Source: Gemmatimonadota bacterium (GTDB taxonomy: Bacteria > Gemmatimonadota > Gemmatimonadetes > Gemmatimonadales > GWC2-71-9). From it: 43,563 bases of DNA. The position numbers were made by a program, and so were the translations under genes. Each line of letters begins with the position of its first letter. Position 1 is the stretch's first letter. The DNA is taken from assembly GCA_003222085.1 (NCBI GenBank), contig QHUK01000060.1, positions 1-43,563 on the forward strand, given 5' to 3'. Under the pieces are notes generated by a model. It saw only the letters and a program-made list of their open reading frames with translations. It did no database searches and was not told where the DNA came from. This document shows positions 1 through 7,254 of this stretch, piece after piece.

Positions 1-567
1 CTGAAGGCGGGAATCCAGGCGACGTTCTATACGACGGGCTGGATCTTCGGTCGGGGCGTGGCGGTGCGCGAGGTCGGACACGAGCCGGGGCAATCGCCGG
101 TCGTGACGGCGGACGCGCGTGAAGCGGTGGCGAGGGCTCGAGCACTGGTGAACGACGCGGATCTGAAGGCGCACATTCAGAGGGCGGCGATGGTGGTCGC
201 GGGCCGCGTGGCGCAGGTGCGTCCGGCCGAGCTCGCCGCGGCGCCGACGCGTCCCCGGCGGATCACCGAGCATGACCCCGACTGGCAGGAAGCGATCATT
301 CAGGTCGAAGACGGCATCAAGGGCGCCCAGGCTGGCGAGCAAGTGGTGGTGCGCTTCCCGGGCTCTTCCGACGTCGCCTGGGTCGGCACCCCCAAGTTCG
401 CCGTCGGGGAGGAAGGCACGTTCCTGCTCCACAAGGACTCGACCACCGGCTCGCCCCTCACGATGATCGCCGGCCGGTCGGTGCCGGCCTACACGGCGCT
501 GCACAAGGTGGACGTCCTCTCCAAGCAGGACGCCACGCGGGTTCGTGCCTTGATCAAGAAGCCGTAG
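1..567 (+). CDS. Hypothetical protein, 5' end cut by window edge
   Basis: The reading frame is open from base 1 to a TAG at 565-567, so about 188 C-terminal residues are visible and the true start lies outside. I do not recognise a named family. The middle (residues 62-145 of the visible part) has alternating hydrophobic strands, with a pattern of the type GRV-x-QVRP, then IIQVEDGIKG, then VVVRFPGSSDVAW and GTFLLH. This looks like a small beta-barrel domain found in secreted proteins of unknown function. No membrane segment is visible in the part present. The next gene begins at the base after the stop codon, so the two are probably co-transcribed. Confidence 0.7.
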   Translation: MKAGIQATFYTTGWIFGRGVAVREVGHEPGQSPVVTADAREAVARARALVNDADLKAHIQRAAMVVAGRVAQVRPAELAAAPTRPRRITEHDPDWQEAIIQVEDGIKGAQAGEQVVVRFPGSSDVAWVGTPKFAVGEEGTFLLHKDSTTGSPLTMIAGRSVPAYTALHKVDVLSKQDATRVRALIKKP

Positions 568-921
568 TTGGAGAGGGCCAAAGTAGAAGAATTCCTGCAG
601 CCCAAGGCGATGCTCACGCCCGGCATAGCAGGCGGCATCACGATGTTGATCGCCAACGCGCTCTGGGTCGCCTTCAGCCTCCCCCCGCGATGGACATCGC
701 TGGTGTTGAGCTTCCTGCTGGGGCTGCTCGCGTTCGTTGCGACGCAGATTCCGTTGTGGCAGCGGGCCGTGTACTACCTCCTCAACTCCCTCATCATTTT
801 CTCCGTCAGCATCGGCACGAATTACGTCGGCGTCGGGTTGACGCATCCTCCGGCACAGCAGAGCAACGCGGTCCAGCCGCGCGCACGCATGTTCTTCAGC
901 GACTGGGTCCTCACCCCCTAA
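568..921 (+). CDS. Small integral membrane protein of unknown function
   Basis: This 117-residue protein has two or three hydrophobic segments at about residues 20-36, 42-60 and 66-88, and a short polar tail. The TTG at 568 directly abuts the preceding stop. An ATG at 610 is an alternative start that would still keep all membrane segments. The last four residues (VLTP) and the stop fall in a repeated CCTCACCCCCT sequence, so the C-terminus seems to have been supplied by a repeat element. No family is recognised. Its position suggests translational coupling to the upstream gene. Confidence 0.6.
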   Translation: MERAKVEEFLQPKAMLTPGIAGGITMLIANALWVAFSLPPRWTSLVLSFLLGLLAFVATQIPLWQRAVYYLLNSLIIFSVSIGTNYVGVGLTHPPAQQSNAVQPRARMFFSDWVLTP

Positions 922-948
922 CCCCCTATCCCATAGGGAGAGGGGGAA
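909..948. repeat. REP-like palindromic element between two genes
   Basis: A CCTCACCCCCTAACC leader (909-923) is followed by a hairpin in which CCCCCTATCCC pairs with GGGAGAGGGGG around an ATA loop (about 923-948). The same leader and hairpin type recurs at 34293-34407, and the leader alone at 40919. The element provides the end of the small membrane gene and an AGGGGG tract 7 nt before the GTG start of the next gene. Confidence 0.75.
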
Positions 949-954
949 TGCGAG

Positions 955-1701
955 GTGGGGTTTGAGACCGGCGCGCGGTCAGGCCGCGGCCCGCTCCTCG
1001 GAACCAGCGCCCTGCTGTGTCTCGCGAGCGCGGCGGCGACCATTCACTGGTCCCGATGGATGCCGGGCGGGATGGCGATGCCGGGCGGCTGGACGATGTC
1101 GATGGTCTGGATGCCGATGTCGGGTCAGACCTGGGTCGGGACCGGCGGTCGGTTCGTGGCGATGTGGCTCGTGATGATGGTGGCGATGATGCTGCCGCCG
1201 CTCCTCCCGATGCTCGCGAGCTTTCGTCGGAGCTCGCCCGCCGCCCTGGCGGGCGTGGCCTACTTCTCCGTCTGGGCCGTGTTCGGTGCGGCGGTCTATA
1301 CACTCGGGAGCGCCGTCGCCAGGACCGAGCTCGAGTGGCCGGCCGTGGCACGGCTCGCACCGCCGGCCACCGGGGTTGCGCTACTCGTGGCGGGCGCCGT
1401 GCAGCTGAGCGCATGGAAAGCGCGCCAACTGGCGGTGTGCCGCGCCTGCGTCGCCCCGGCGACCCCGGCCGCCGCGGCCACGCTCCTGCACGGGGTCCGC
1501 TTCGGCGTGAATTGCAGTCTGTGCTGCCTGGGACTCATGGTCGTCCTGCTCGTCGGGGGGATGATGAACATCGCCGTCGTAGCGGCCGTCGCGGTCGCCG
1601 TCGCCGTGGAGCGCCTCGGCCCCCGGCCCGCGCTCTTGGCCCGCGCCATCGGCGGGGTCGTGATGGCGACGGGAGCAGTGGTGCTGGCGCGGGCGTTGTG
1701 A
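955..1701 (+). CDS. DUF2182 family integral membrane protein
   Basis: This 248-residue protein carries the DUF2182 hallmark MWLVMMVAMMLPPLLPML around residues 64-81. It has about six hydrophobic segments and Met-rich stretches near the N-terminus (MPGGMAMPGGW). DUF2182 proteins are annotated as predicted metal-binding membrane proteins, but the function is not established. The region around residues 155-195 has a cluster of Cys residues (CRAC, CSLCCLG), as in other members. The GTG start at 955 is preceded by AGGGGG from the REP-like hairpin. The gene ends 61 nt before the kinase gene on the same strand. Confidence 0.8.
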   Translation: MGFETGARSGRGPLLGTSALLCLASAAATIHWSRWMPGGMAMPGGWTMSMVWMPMSGQTWVGTGGRFVAMWLVMMVAMMLPPLLPMLASFRRSSPAALAGVAYFSVWAVFGAAVYTLGSAVARTELEWPAVARLAPPATGVALLVAGAVQLSAWKARQLAVCRACVAPATPAAAATLLHGVRFGVNCSLCCLGLMVVLLVGGMMNIAVVAAVAVAVAVERLGPRPALLARAIGGVVMATGAVVLARAL

Positions 1702-1762
1702 GGACCACCTTCCCGCTCCGCGGCCTGGCCGCTCTTTTCGTCGGGCGGTACTTTGGAGCGCC

Positions 1763-4390
1763 ATGTCCGATGTGCTCGAACGTCTCGGGGCGGCCCTCGC
1801 CGAGCACTACGCCATCGAACGCCAGGTCGGTGCCGGTGGCATGGCGACGGTATATCTCGCACGGGATCTCAAGCACGATCGCGCGGTTGCCCTGAAGGTG
1901 CTGCGCCCCGAGCTCGCCGCTGTGCTCGGGATCGAGCGCTTCCTGAGCGAGATCCGGGTGACCGCCCACCTGCAGCACCCGCATATCCTGCCGTTGTTCG
2001 ATTCCGGCCAGGCGGGCGGCCTGATCTACTATGTGATGCCGCACGTGGAAGGCGAATCGCTGCGGCAGCGGCTCGAGCGGGAGAAGCAGCTCCCGATCGA
2101 CGAGGCGCTCAGGCTCGCCGGCGGCGTCGCCAGTGCGCTCGACTACGCGCATCGCCACGGCGTGATCCACCGCGACATCAAGCCGGAGAATATCCTGTTC
2201 CAGGACGGCCAGGCCGTCGTGGCGGACTTCGGGATCGCACTCGCCCTCTCCGCCGCAGGTGGCTCGCGCCTGACGGAAACGGGCCTGTCACTCGGCACGC
2301 CGCAGTACATGAGCCCGGAGCAGGCGACGGGGGACCGCCTCATCGACGCACGGAGCGACATCTACTCTCTCGCCTCGGTCCTGTATGAGATGCTCGCCGG
2401 CGAGCCGCCGCACACCGGACCGACGGTGCAGTCGGTGATCGTCAAGGTCCTGACGGACCGACCGCGACCGCTGCGACAGCTGCGGGAGTCCGTACCCCGG
2501 CACGTCGAGGCCGCGGTCCTGAAGGCGCTGGCCAAGGTGCCGGCGGACCGGTTCCAAACCGCGGCGGAGTTCGTGGACGCGCTGGCGCGGCCGGGGTGGG
2601 CGGTCGCGACGCCAGGGCACCTCTGTCGGCTCGCCGGGCGGGATGTCGCGCCATGGGCGGTCGCCGGGGTCGCGACCGGGCTCGCGCTCTGGGCCTGGCT
2701 CCGTCCGCGACCCGAGCCGCTTGCACGGCCGGTGGCGCGGTTCACGCTGGCCCTGCCGCTGAGCGCGCCACTGGCAGAGGCGGGCCCGACCGTCGCGTTG
2801 TCCCCGGATGGCTCACGGATCGTGTATGTCAGCTCCGGAGCCACCGGCAATCAGCTGTTCAGCCGCAAGCTCGACCAGCTGGAGCCAGAGCCCCTCGCCG
2901 GTACGCAGAACGCACGGACCCCTTTCTTCTCGCCGGACGGACGGTGGGTGGCCTACTTCTCGAGCGGCAAGCTGTACAAGCTGCCGCTGGGTGGGGGTCA
3001 GGCGACCACGGTCGCCAACGTGTCTGGTCTCGGGTTTGGAGCGACGTGGGGGTCGACCGACACGATAGTGTTCCGCTCGGACGGCGGGCTGATGGTGGTG
3101 CCCGCCGCGGGGGGAGAGCCGCGGCTCCTGCTCAAGTCCGACACGAGCCGCGGCGAATCCTATGCGTTCCCCCACTACCTGCCGGATGGCAAGGCGCTGC
3201 TGCTCCAGATCCGATCCCAGGGGGTGGACCGGCTGGGGGCGCTGACGCTCGCGACCGGCAAGCTCAAGCGCTTCGAGCAGACGGGCAGCAACCCGCGGTA
3301 CGTATCCTCCGGCCACGTGGTCCTGGCCACGCGGACGGGACAGCTGCTCGCAGTGCCGTTCGACCCGTCGCGCCTCGAGATCACGGGATCGGGGGTGCCT
3401 GTGGCGGATGGGGTTGTGGTCGGACCGGGCGGCGCGGCGAGGATGGGGATGTCCCGGGACGGCGCGTTTGCGTACGTGTCCGGGCCGGTGGTCCAGAGTG
3501 AGCTCGTGATGGTGGACCGCTCCGGCAGGGCGCGCCTGTTGCCTGCCGAGCCCCAAGGCTACGGCGCCCCGCGGATATCGCCGGATGGCCGACGGATCGC
3601 GGTTGAAGTGGATGAGCCGGATCTCGTGAGCGCCGACGTGTGGGTGTACGACATCGCGCGGCACACCCGGACGCGCCTCACCTTCGACCAATCGGGCCGC
3701 CGGCCCATCTGGACCCCCGACGGCAGGAGGATTGTGTACTCGCGGGGCCCGTTCAGCCAGGCGGACCTGTACTGGATTCCCGCCGACGGCAGTGGCCCGG
3801 CCGAGCCGCTCCTCGTGGCGCCGGATGACCAGTGGGCCGGCGACGTCACGCCCGACGGCCGCACGCTGCTGTTCCGAGCCGGGGGCGGTGGGCCGGTCCG
3901 CTCGATCTACACCCTGTCGTTGCAGGGGCCGCGGACGCCGCAACTGTTCCTCGCCAACCAGTTCGAGAACCACTCACCGTCGCTGTCACCGGATGGACAC
4001 TGGGTCGCCTATGTCTCCAACGAGCTAGGGCGGCCCGACGTGTACGTGCGGCCGTTCCCCGGACCGGGCGGCCGGTGGCAGGTGTCGCTCGACGGCGGCA
4101 CCGAGCCCCTGTGGGCGCCGAACGGCCGCGAGCTGTTCTATAGGAACGGCACCAAGATGATGGTCGCCGCGATCGCCCTGCACCCCACGTTCACTGTGGG
4201 CGCCCGTCGCGAGCTGTTCGATGGCAACTACGTGAGCGATCCGGTCCATCGGAGCTACGACGTGACCCGTGATGGGCGGGGCTTCGTGTTGGTGCGATCG
4301 CCGAAGCCGCCGGCAGACTTCGTCGTGGTGTTGAACCGGTTCGACCAGCTGCGAGAGCAAGAGCATCGGGGGGCCGCGCCGGCGCGCTAA
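1763..4390 (+). CDS. Membrane Ser/Thr protein kinase with C-terminal PD40/TolB-like propeller
   Basis: This is an 875-residue PknB-type kinase. Residues 18-275 hold the kinase fold: the glycine loop VGAGGMATVY (22-31), Lys45 in VALK, catalytic HRDIKPEN (136-143), the DFG at 155-157 and SPE at 184-186. A single hydrophobic segment (about 295-313) should anchor it in the inner membrane. Residues 325-865 contain repeated SPDG and TPDG turns typical of PD40/WD40-like beta-propellers, placed outside the cytoplasm and likely a sensor or protein-binding part. The kinase phosphorylates Ser/Thr of unknown targets. A terminator-like hairpin follows at 4393-4421. The assignment is firm, but the ligand and substrates are unknown. 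Confidence 0.95.
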   Translation: MSDVLERLGAALAEHYAIERQVGAGGMATVYLARDLKHDRAVALKVLRPELAAVLGIERFLSEIRVTAHLQHPHILPLFDSGQAGGLIYYVMPHVEGESLRQRLEREKQLPIDEALRLAGGVASALDYAHRHGVIHRDIKPENILFQDGQAVVADFGIALALSAAGGSRLTETGLSLGTPQYMSPEQATGDRLIDARSDIYSLASVLYEMLAGEPPHTGPTVQSVIVKVLTDRPRPLRQLRESVPRHVEAAVLKALAKVPADRFQTAAEFVDALARPGWAVATPGHLCRLAGRDVAPWAVAGVATGLALWAWLRPRPEPLARPVARFTLALPLSAPLAEAGPTVALSPDGSRIVYVSSGATGNQLFSRKLDQLEPEPLAGTQNARTPFFSPDGRWVAYFSSGKLYKLPLGGGQATTVANVSGLGFGATWGSTDTIVFRSDGGLMVVPAAGGEPRLLLKSDTSRGESYAFPHYLPDGKALLLQIRSQGVDRLGALTLATGKLKRFEQTGSNPRYVSSGHVVLATRTGQLLAVPFDPSRLEITGSGVPVADGVVVGPGGAARMGMSRDGAFAYVSGPVVQSELVMVDRSGRARLLPAEPQGYGAPRISPDGRRIAVEVDEPDLVSADVWVYDIARHTRTRLTFDQSGRRPIWTPDGRRIVYSRGPFSQADLYWIPADGSGPAEPLLVAPDDQWAGDVTPDGRTLLFRAGGGGPVRSIYTLSLQGPRTPQLFLANQFENHSPSLSPDGHWVAYVSNELGRPDVYVRPFPGPGGRWQVSLDGGTEPLWAPNGRELFYRNGTKMMVAAIALHPTFTVGARRELFDGNYVSDPVHRSYDVTRDGRGFVLVRSPKPPADFVVVLNRFDQLREQEHRGAAPAR

Positions 4391-4392
4391 CG

Positions 4393-4421
4393 GGCGCCGC
4401 CCTCGAAGTGAGGACGGCGCC
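4393..4421. terminator. Hairpin between convergent genes, likely bidirectional terminator
   Basis: GGCGCCG...CCTC pairs with GAGG...CGGCGCC around a GAAGT loop, in the 41-bp gap between two convergent genes. There is no T-tract on either side, so intrinsic termination is only probable. Confidence 0.5.
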
Positions 4422-4431
4422 GCGTCAAGGC

Positions 4432-5493
4432 TCAATGCGCCGTGGCCATCTGCTCGGCAAAGTACCGCCCTCCCCGGTGCGGCATGCCTGCGTCGACCAC
4501 ATCGCAGTACACCATCGTCTGGTTGAGCAGCTGGTATCCGATCTCGCCGAACGTGTACGGCCCCGGTAGACCGACCCGGGCTCCGTCGAGCTTGCCGTAG
4601 AGAAAGTTGAGGACGCAGTTGCAAGCGAAGGCGACGTCGTGGGTCGGGCCTGCCGTGACGGACTTGAATCCCTGCACATAGTCCGGCATCGGCTTGGCCA
4701 CGCGGTACGTCCGGTCCTTGAACACCGGGGCGTAGAGTGAGACCGTGCCGGCCTTGGGGTCCACCGCTTGGACGCTGACGTTGATCAGCGCGCCGTTGTA
4801 GTCGGCGATGAGCGGCAGCTGCGTGTCCACCGCGTTGTCGCTCAGCCAACGGGCGAAGTTGGTCTTCTTGTCGTCGATCCAGCAGTCGGAGATCGGCCCA
4901 AAGCCGTCCGTCTCGAAGCGGATATCCGGGCCCTCGGAGCGCTCAAAGATGTTCACGATCTCCACGTCCGCCGTCTTCCCGGCGGGGAGAGACACATGGC
5001 AGGCGAGCGCCTTGTCGGCCAGGACTTCACCCGTCTTCCCGTTGAACACCTTGGGCCTCTCCTTGCCCAGGTCGTTCAGGTGGATGCCGGTGACCCAGCC
5101 GACGATCGGGTGAGCGAAGAGATCCTTGAAGTGGGGAGCGTCCTTCCCATACGCCAGGTGGACCTCTGAAAAGGCCGGCATCATCAGGAACGTGTAGCCG
5201 TGGGCCGGCGCGTCGTGCGTAACGCGGGCGATGGTCCCCTTGTCGTAGGCCGAGATTCTCGGCGCCGCTCGCTCGTCCCTCAGTAACTCTTGCACCATGA
5301 GGGAGTCGCGCGTGGTGACTCCGCCGTCCTCGTCGGTCATCAGGTAGGGAATGGTCCCTCCAACCCAGTTGCCTCTGGGCAGCCGGGCCAGCAGCCGCTC
5401 GTCGCCTGCGACCGCGAACAGCTTCTGGGGCGCCTTCGCCAGCTCGGCTTGTAAGTCGGAGACGCTCATCAGCGTGCCATTGCGGTTCTTCAT
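4432..5493 (-). CDS. Uncharacterised conserved protein under a c-di-GMP riboswitch
   Basis: This 353-residue protein has no signal peptide or membrane segment that I can see, so it is probably cytoplasmic. I do not recognise a named family. Visible features are an N-terminal helical start, a central region rich in beta strands, a CNC motif (FACNCVLN) near residue 300 and a conserved-looking tail with FGEIGYQLLNQT. The ATG at 5493 is preceded by AAAGGAGGG with a 7-8 nt gap, which is a strong ribosome binding site. A longer frame runs upstream to 5583, but it would pass through the riboswitch terminator and is not the start. Expression should be switched by c-di-GMP through the upstream leader, which is the only clue to function. 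Confidence 0.85.
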   Translation of the reverse strand: MKNRNGTLMSVSDLQAELAKAPQKLFAVAGDERLLARLPRGNWVGGTIPYLMTDEDGGVTTRDSLMVQELLRDERAAPRISAYDKGTIARVTHDAPAHGYTFLMMPAFSEVHLAYGKDAPHFKDLFAHPIVGWVTGIHLNDLGKERPKVFNGKTGEVLADKALACHVSLPAGKTADVEIVNIFERSEGPDIRFETDGFGPISDCWIDDKKTNFARWLSDNAVDTQLPLIADYNGALINVSVQAVDPKAGTVSLYAPVFKDRTYRVAKPMPDYVQGFKSVTAGPTHDVAFACNCVLNFLYGKLDGARVGLPGPYTFGEIGYQLLNQTMVYCDVVDAGMPHRGGRYFAEQMATAH

Positions 5494-5521
5494 CCGACGA
5501 CCCTCCTTTCGCCTCCCTAAG

Positions 5522-5563
5522 AAAACGACCGCCAAGCTACCCGATGCGGTAGCTCGGCGGTCG
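5522..5563 (-). terminator. Rho-independent terminator of the riboswitch expression platform
   Basis: On the minus strand, CGACCGCCGAGCTACC pairs with GGTAGCTTGGCGGTCG (one G-T pair) around a six-base loop and is followed directly by TTTT. Its 3' arm overlaps the 3' strand of the aptamer P1 stem (5532-5539), so the aptamer and the terminator exclude each other. Confidence 0.85.
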
Positions 5564-5677
5564 TGGGTCCTTCGTGGCGTCAACTACGCCGGCGTCGCGG
5601 AGGAGGCGAGGACCCGTGGCTTTGTGCCCCCGGCTTTCGCCGGGTTTGCCTTTGTCGCCAAGGCGGTGCTAGCTGGG
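5532..5677 (-). promoter_or_regulatory. Cyclic di-GMP-I (GEMM-I) riboswitch, predicted ON switch
   Basis: The minus strand carries the GEMM-I core: AAAGGCAAACC (5653-5643), a GAAA tetraloop (5638-5635) closing CGGC/GCCG, then CAAAGCCACGGGTC. P2 is GGGTCCT (5615-5609) pairing with AGGACCC (5571-5565), with a small extra hairpin inside its loop. P1 pairs CCCAGCTA (5677-5670) with TAGCTTGG (5539-5532), with one mismatch. The base aligned with G20 of the Vibrio Vc2 aptamer is G, which fits c-di-GMP rather than cGAMP. P1 formation removes the terminator's 3' arm, so ligand binding should allow transcription into the 4432-5493 gene. Confidence 0.9.
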
Positions 5678-5682
5678 AGACT

Positions 5683-5711
5683 GAAATACCGCGGCGTCAC
5701 GGGGGCGTCAA
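5683..5711 (-). promoter_or_regulatory. Sigma70-type promoter feeding the riboswitch
   Basis: TTGACG (5711-5706), a 17-nt spacer and TATTTC (5688-5683) lie just after the end of the upstream gene (5721). The predicted start, about 7 nt downstream, falls at the first bases of aptamer stem P1 (5677). The -35 is good and the -10 is weak. Confidence 0.55.
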
Positions 5712-5720
5712 GGACCGGGC

Positions 5721-6524
5721 TCAGTGCCGGATCGGATTCGTCGTGGGAAGCGCGTTGCCGATCTCGGTCGCTGCCTTGGAGCACTCGGGGTGGCCGAACC
5801 CACTCGCGCTCACGCCGTTCAGATCAAAGTCGTAGATGATGTTGTCGTCCTTCCCGCCGTCGGCCACGCCCTTCGGCACGTAGTCGAGCTCGAGTGCGTG
5901 GCGCATCTTCCAGGCGATGTTGTGGTCCGCGCAGGAGGCGTCACCACTCACGCCCAGGCCGCCGACGAGGGTCCCCTTGGAGTTATACAGGGGCACACCG
6001 CCGCCGAACACGTTGGTCCCCCCGATCCGCTTCCCCACCATGAAGTCCGTCGACGTGCCGTAGTCGGCCGCGTTGCCGCCGTAGGCGACGTCCTCGTTGG
6101 TGGGGTTCGCTTCCTGGAGCCCGAACAGGGTGCCGCCCGGCTGCGTAGCGGCGTAGAGATTGGCGGTCGAGAGGGCGAGGTGCGGCAGGCTGAACGCGTT
6201 CGCGGTGTTCGCCTTCTGGGCCGCGATCACGCGGCTCCCCGGCCACTGGTCGGTGGACGTGGCTCCCGTGAACACGACAGCGACGACGAGGCCGTTCCGA
6301 TCCACGACCGCGGCCCACATGTCGAGATCGAAGCCGCCATTGGCTTCCTTCCGAGCGTTGATCAGTGCCGTCTTCAGGGAGTGGAAGCCGGCGACGCGAC
6401 TGAGGTTCAAGTCGAGGGTGGGTCCGCTGATCGTGTTGTCGCCGCAGGCCGCGGCGGCGGCGAGGCCGCCGACGGCGATGCCGAGCCGCACGGCCTGACG
6501 GGAGAGGGAATGGAGACCGAGCAT
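5721..6524 (-). CDS. GlcG/HbpS-like (DUF336) lipoprotein
   Basis: This 267-residue protein matches the haem-degrading/GlcG family pattern: VVDRNGLVVAVVFTG near residue 75, then KANTANAF, and a C-terminal GGGVPLY...GGLGVSGD motif followed by D-x-x-IAW. Family members bind haem or small molecules, or are accessory proteins of unknown role. The N-terminus is a lipoprotein signal ending AAAAAC-GD with the Cys near residue 27, so it is probably membrane-anchored outside the cytoplasm. The ATG at 6524 has GGAGG with an ~8 nt gap. Upstream in-frame extensions lack this and are rejected. The gene ends 10 nt before the riboswitch promoter of the next gene. Confidence 0.8.
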   Translation of the reverse strand: MLGLHSLSRQAVRLGIAVGGLAAAAACGDNTISGPTLDLNLSRVAGFHSLKTALINARKEANGGFDLDMWAAVVDRNGLVVAVVFTGATSTDQWPGSRVIAAQKANTANAFSLPHLALSTANLYAATQPGGTLFGLQEANPTNEDVAYGGNAADYGTSTDFMVGKRIGGTNVFGGGVPLYNSKGTLVGGLGVSGDASCADHNIAWKMRHALELDYVPKGVADGGKDDNIIYDFDLNGVSASGFGHPECSKAATEIGNALPTTNPIRH

Positions 6525-6720
6525 GGGGTGATCCTCCGAGTGGATGGTGACGTTGGGACCCGGGTTCAGGACGGCTTGTCGGGATCGGAGTGGCGTCGGA
6601 GCGGAGGCGTCAGGGCGAAGGCGAGGGCCGTTCTCGGGCCGCGCGACCAACATGACGCCCGAGGACGACCGCCGCAATGTGTGGCAGCACGGCCGTTTGC
6701 CGATCCTTAGATTTGTCCGC

Positions 6721-7254
6721 ATGAAACGAATGAGCTGGCTCGTCAGTGTCGCCGCGGCCTGCTCGAGCAGTGAGGCGTGGTCCCAGGAGAGCTTTGCCGC
6801 TCTGCTCGCGAAGGATTCGCTCTCCTTCTCGCTCCCCAAGGGATTTGCGGCTCTGGCTGTCGTCGTCAACCCGGATGTCCAGTATCAGTTCGCGATTACG
6901 TCGAGCGTCGCCAAAGCCGAAATCCGGTACGCGATCTTCCCGAGCTCGAACAATGCGCAGTTCGCCGAGATGTTCCTCCAAACGATTTGTCTCAACGTTT
7001 CCGGCGGAAAGACCTGCAACATCCGGCCGTTCCCACAGCCGGCCGTCAGGACCGAGTTCGGCGCCGACGGCGGCTTCACGTCGATGACGGCCTTGGAGTC
7101 ACACTTTGGAAAGGGTTACAAGTACTGCATGGCCAACCTGATTCACAAGAACGACGTCGCCGACGTCGTCACCTTTTTCTTATTTGACGACATGAAGGTC
7201 CTGCAGTCGCTGATTGCCCAAGAGGACGTGTTCCACGCGCTGAGGTTCAAATAG
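6721..7254 (+). CDS. Secreted hypothetical protein
   Basis: This 177-residue protein starts with a signal peptide (MKRMSWLVSVAAACSSSEAWSQ), giving probable export to the periplasm. The mature part has short strands and a Cys pair in ICLNVSGGKTCN. No family is recognised. The ATG at 6721 is chosen because it places the signal at the N-terminus. The frame is open further upstream to 6544, but that part reads as low-complexity. No strong ribosome binding site is visible. The last 8 bases overlap the end of the convergent kinase gene at 7247. Confidence 0.65.
   Translation: MKRMSWLVSVAAACSSSEAWSQESFAALLAKDSLSFSLPKGFAALAVVVNPDVQYQFAITSSVAKAEIRYAIFPSSNNAQFAEMFLQTICLNVSGGKTCNIRPFPQPAVRTEFGADGGFTSMTALESHFGKGYKYCMANLIHKNDVADVVTFFLFDDMKVLQSLIAQEDVFHALRFK

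Noticed and set aside
5643..5653. cGAMP specificity of the GEMM riboswitch
   Set aside because: A first alignment placed an A at the ligand-specificity position. Realigning from AAACC puts G at the Vc2 G20 position, which fits c-di-GMP.
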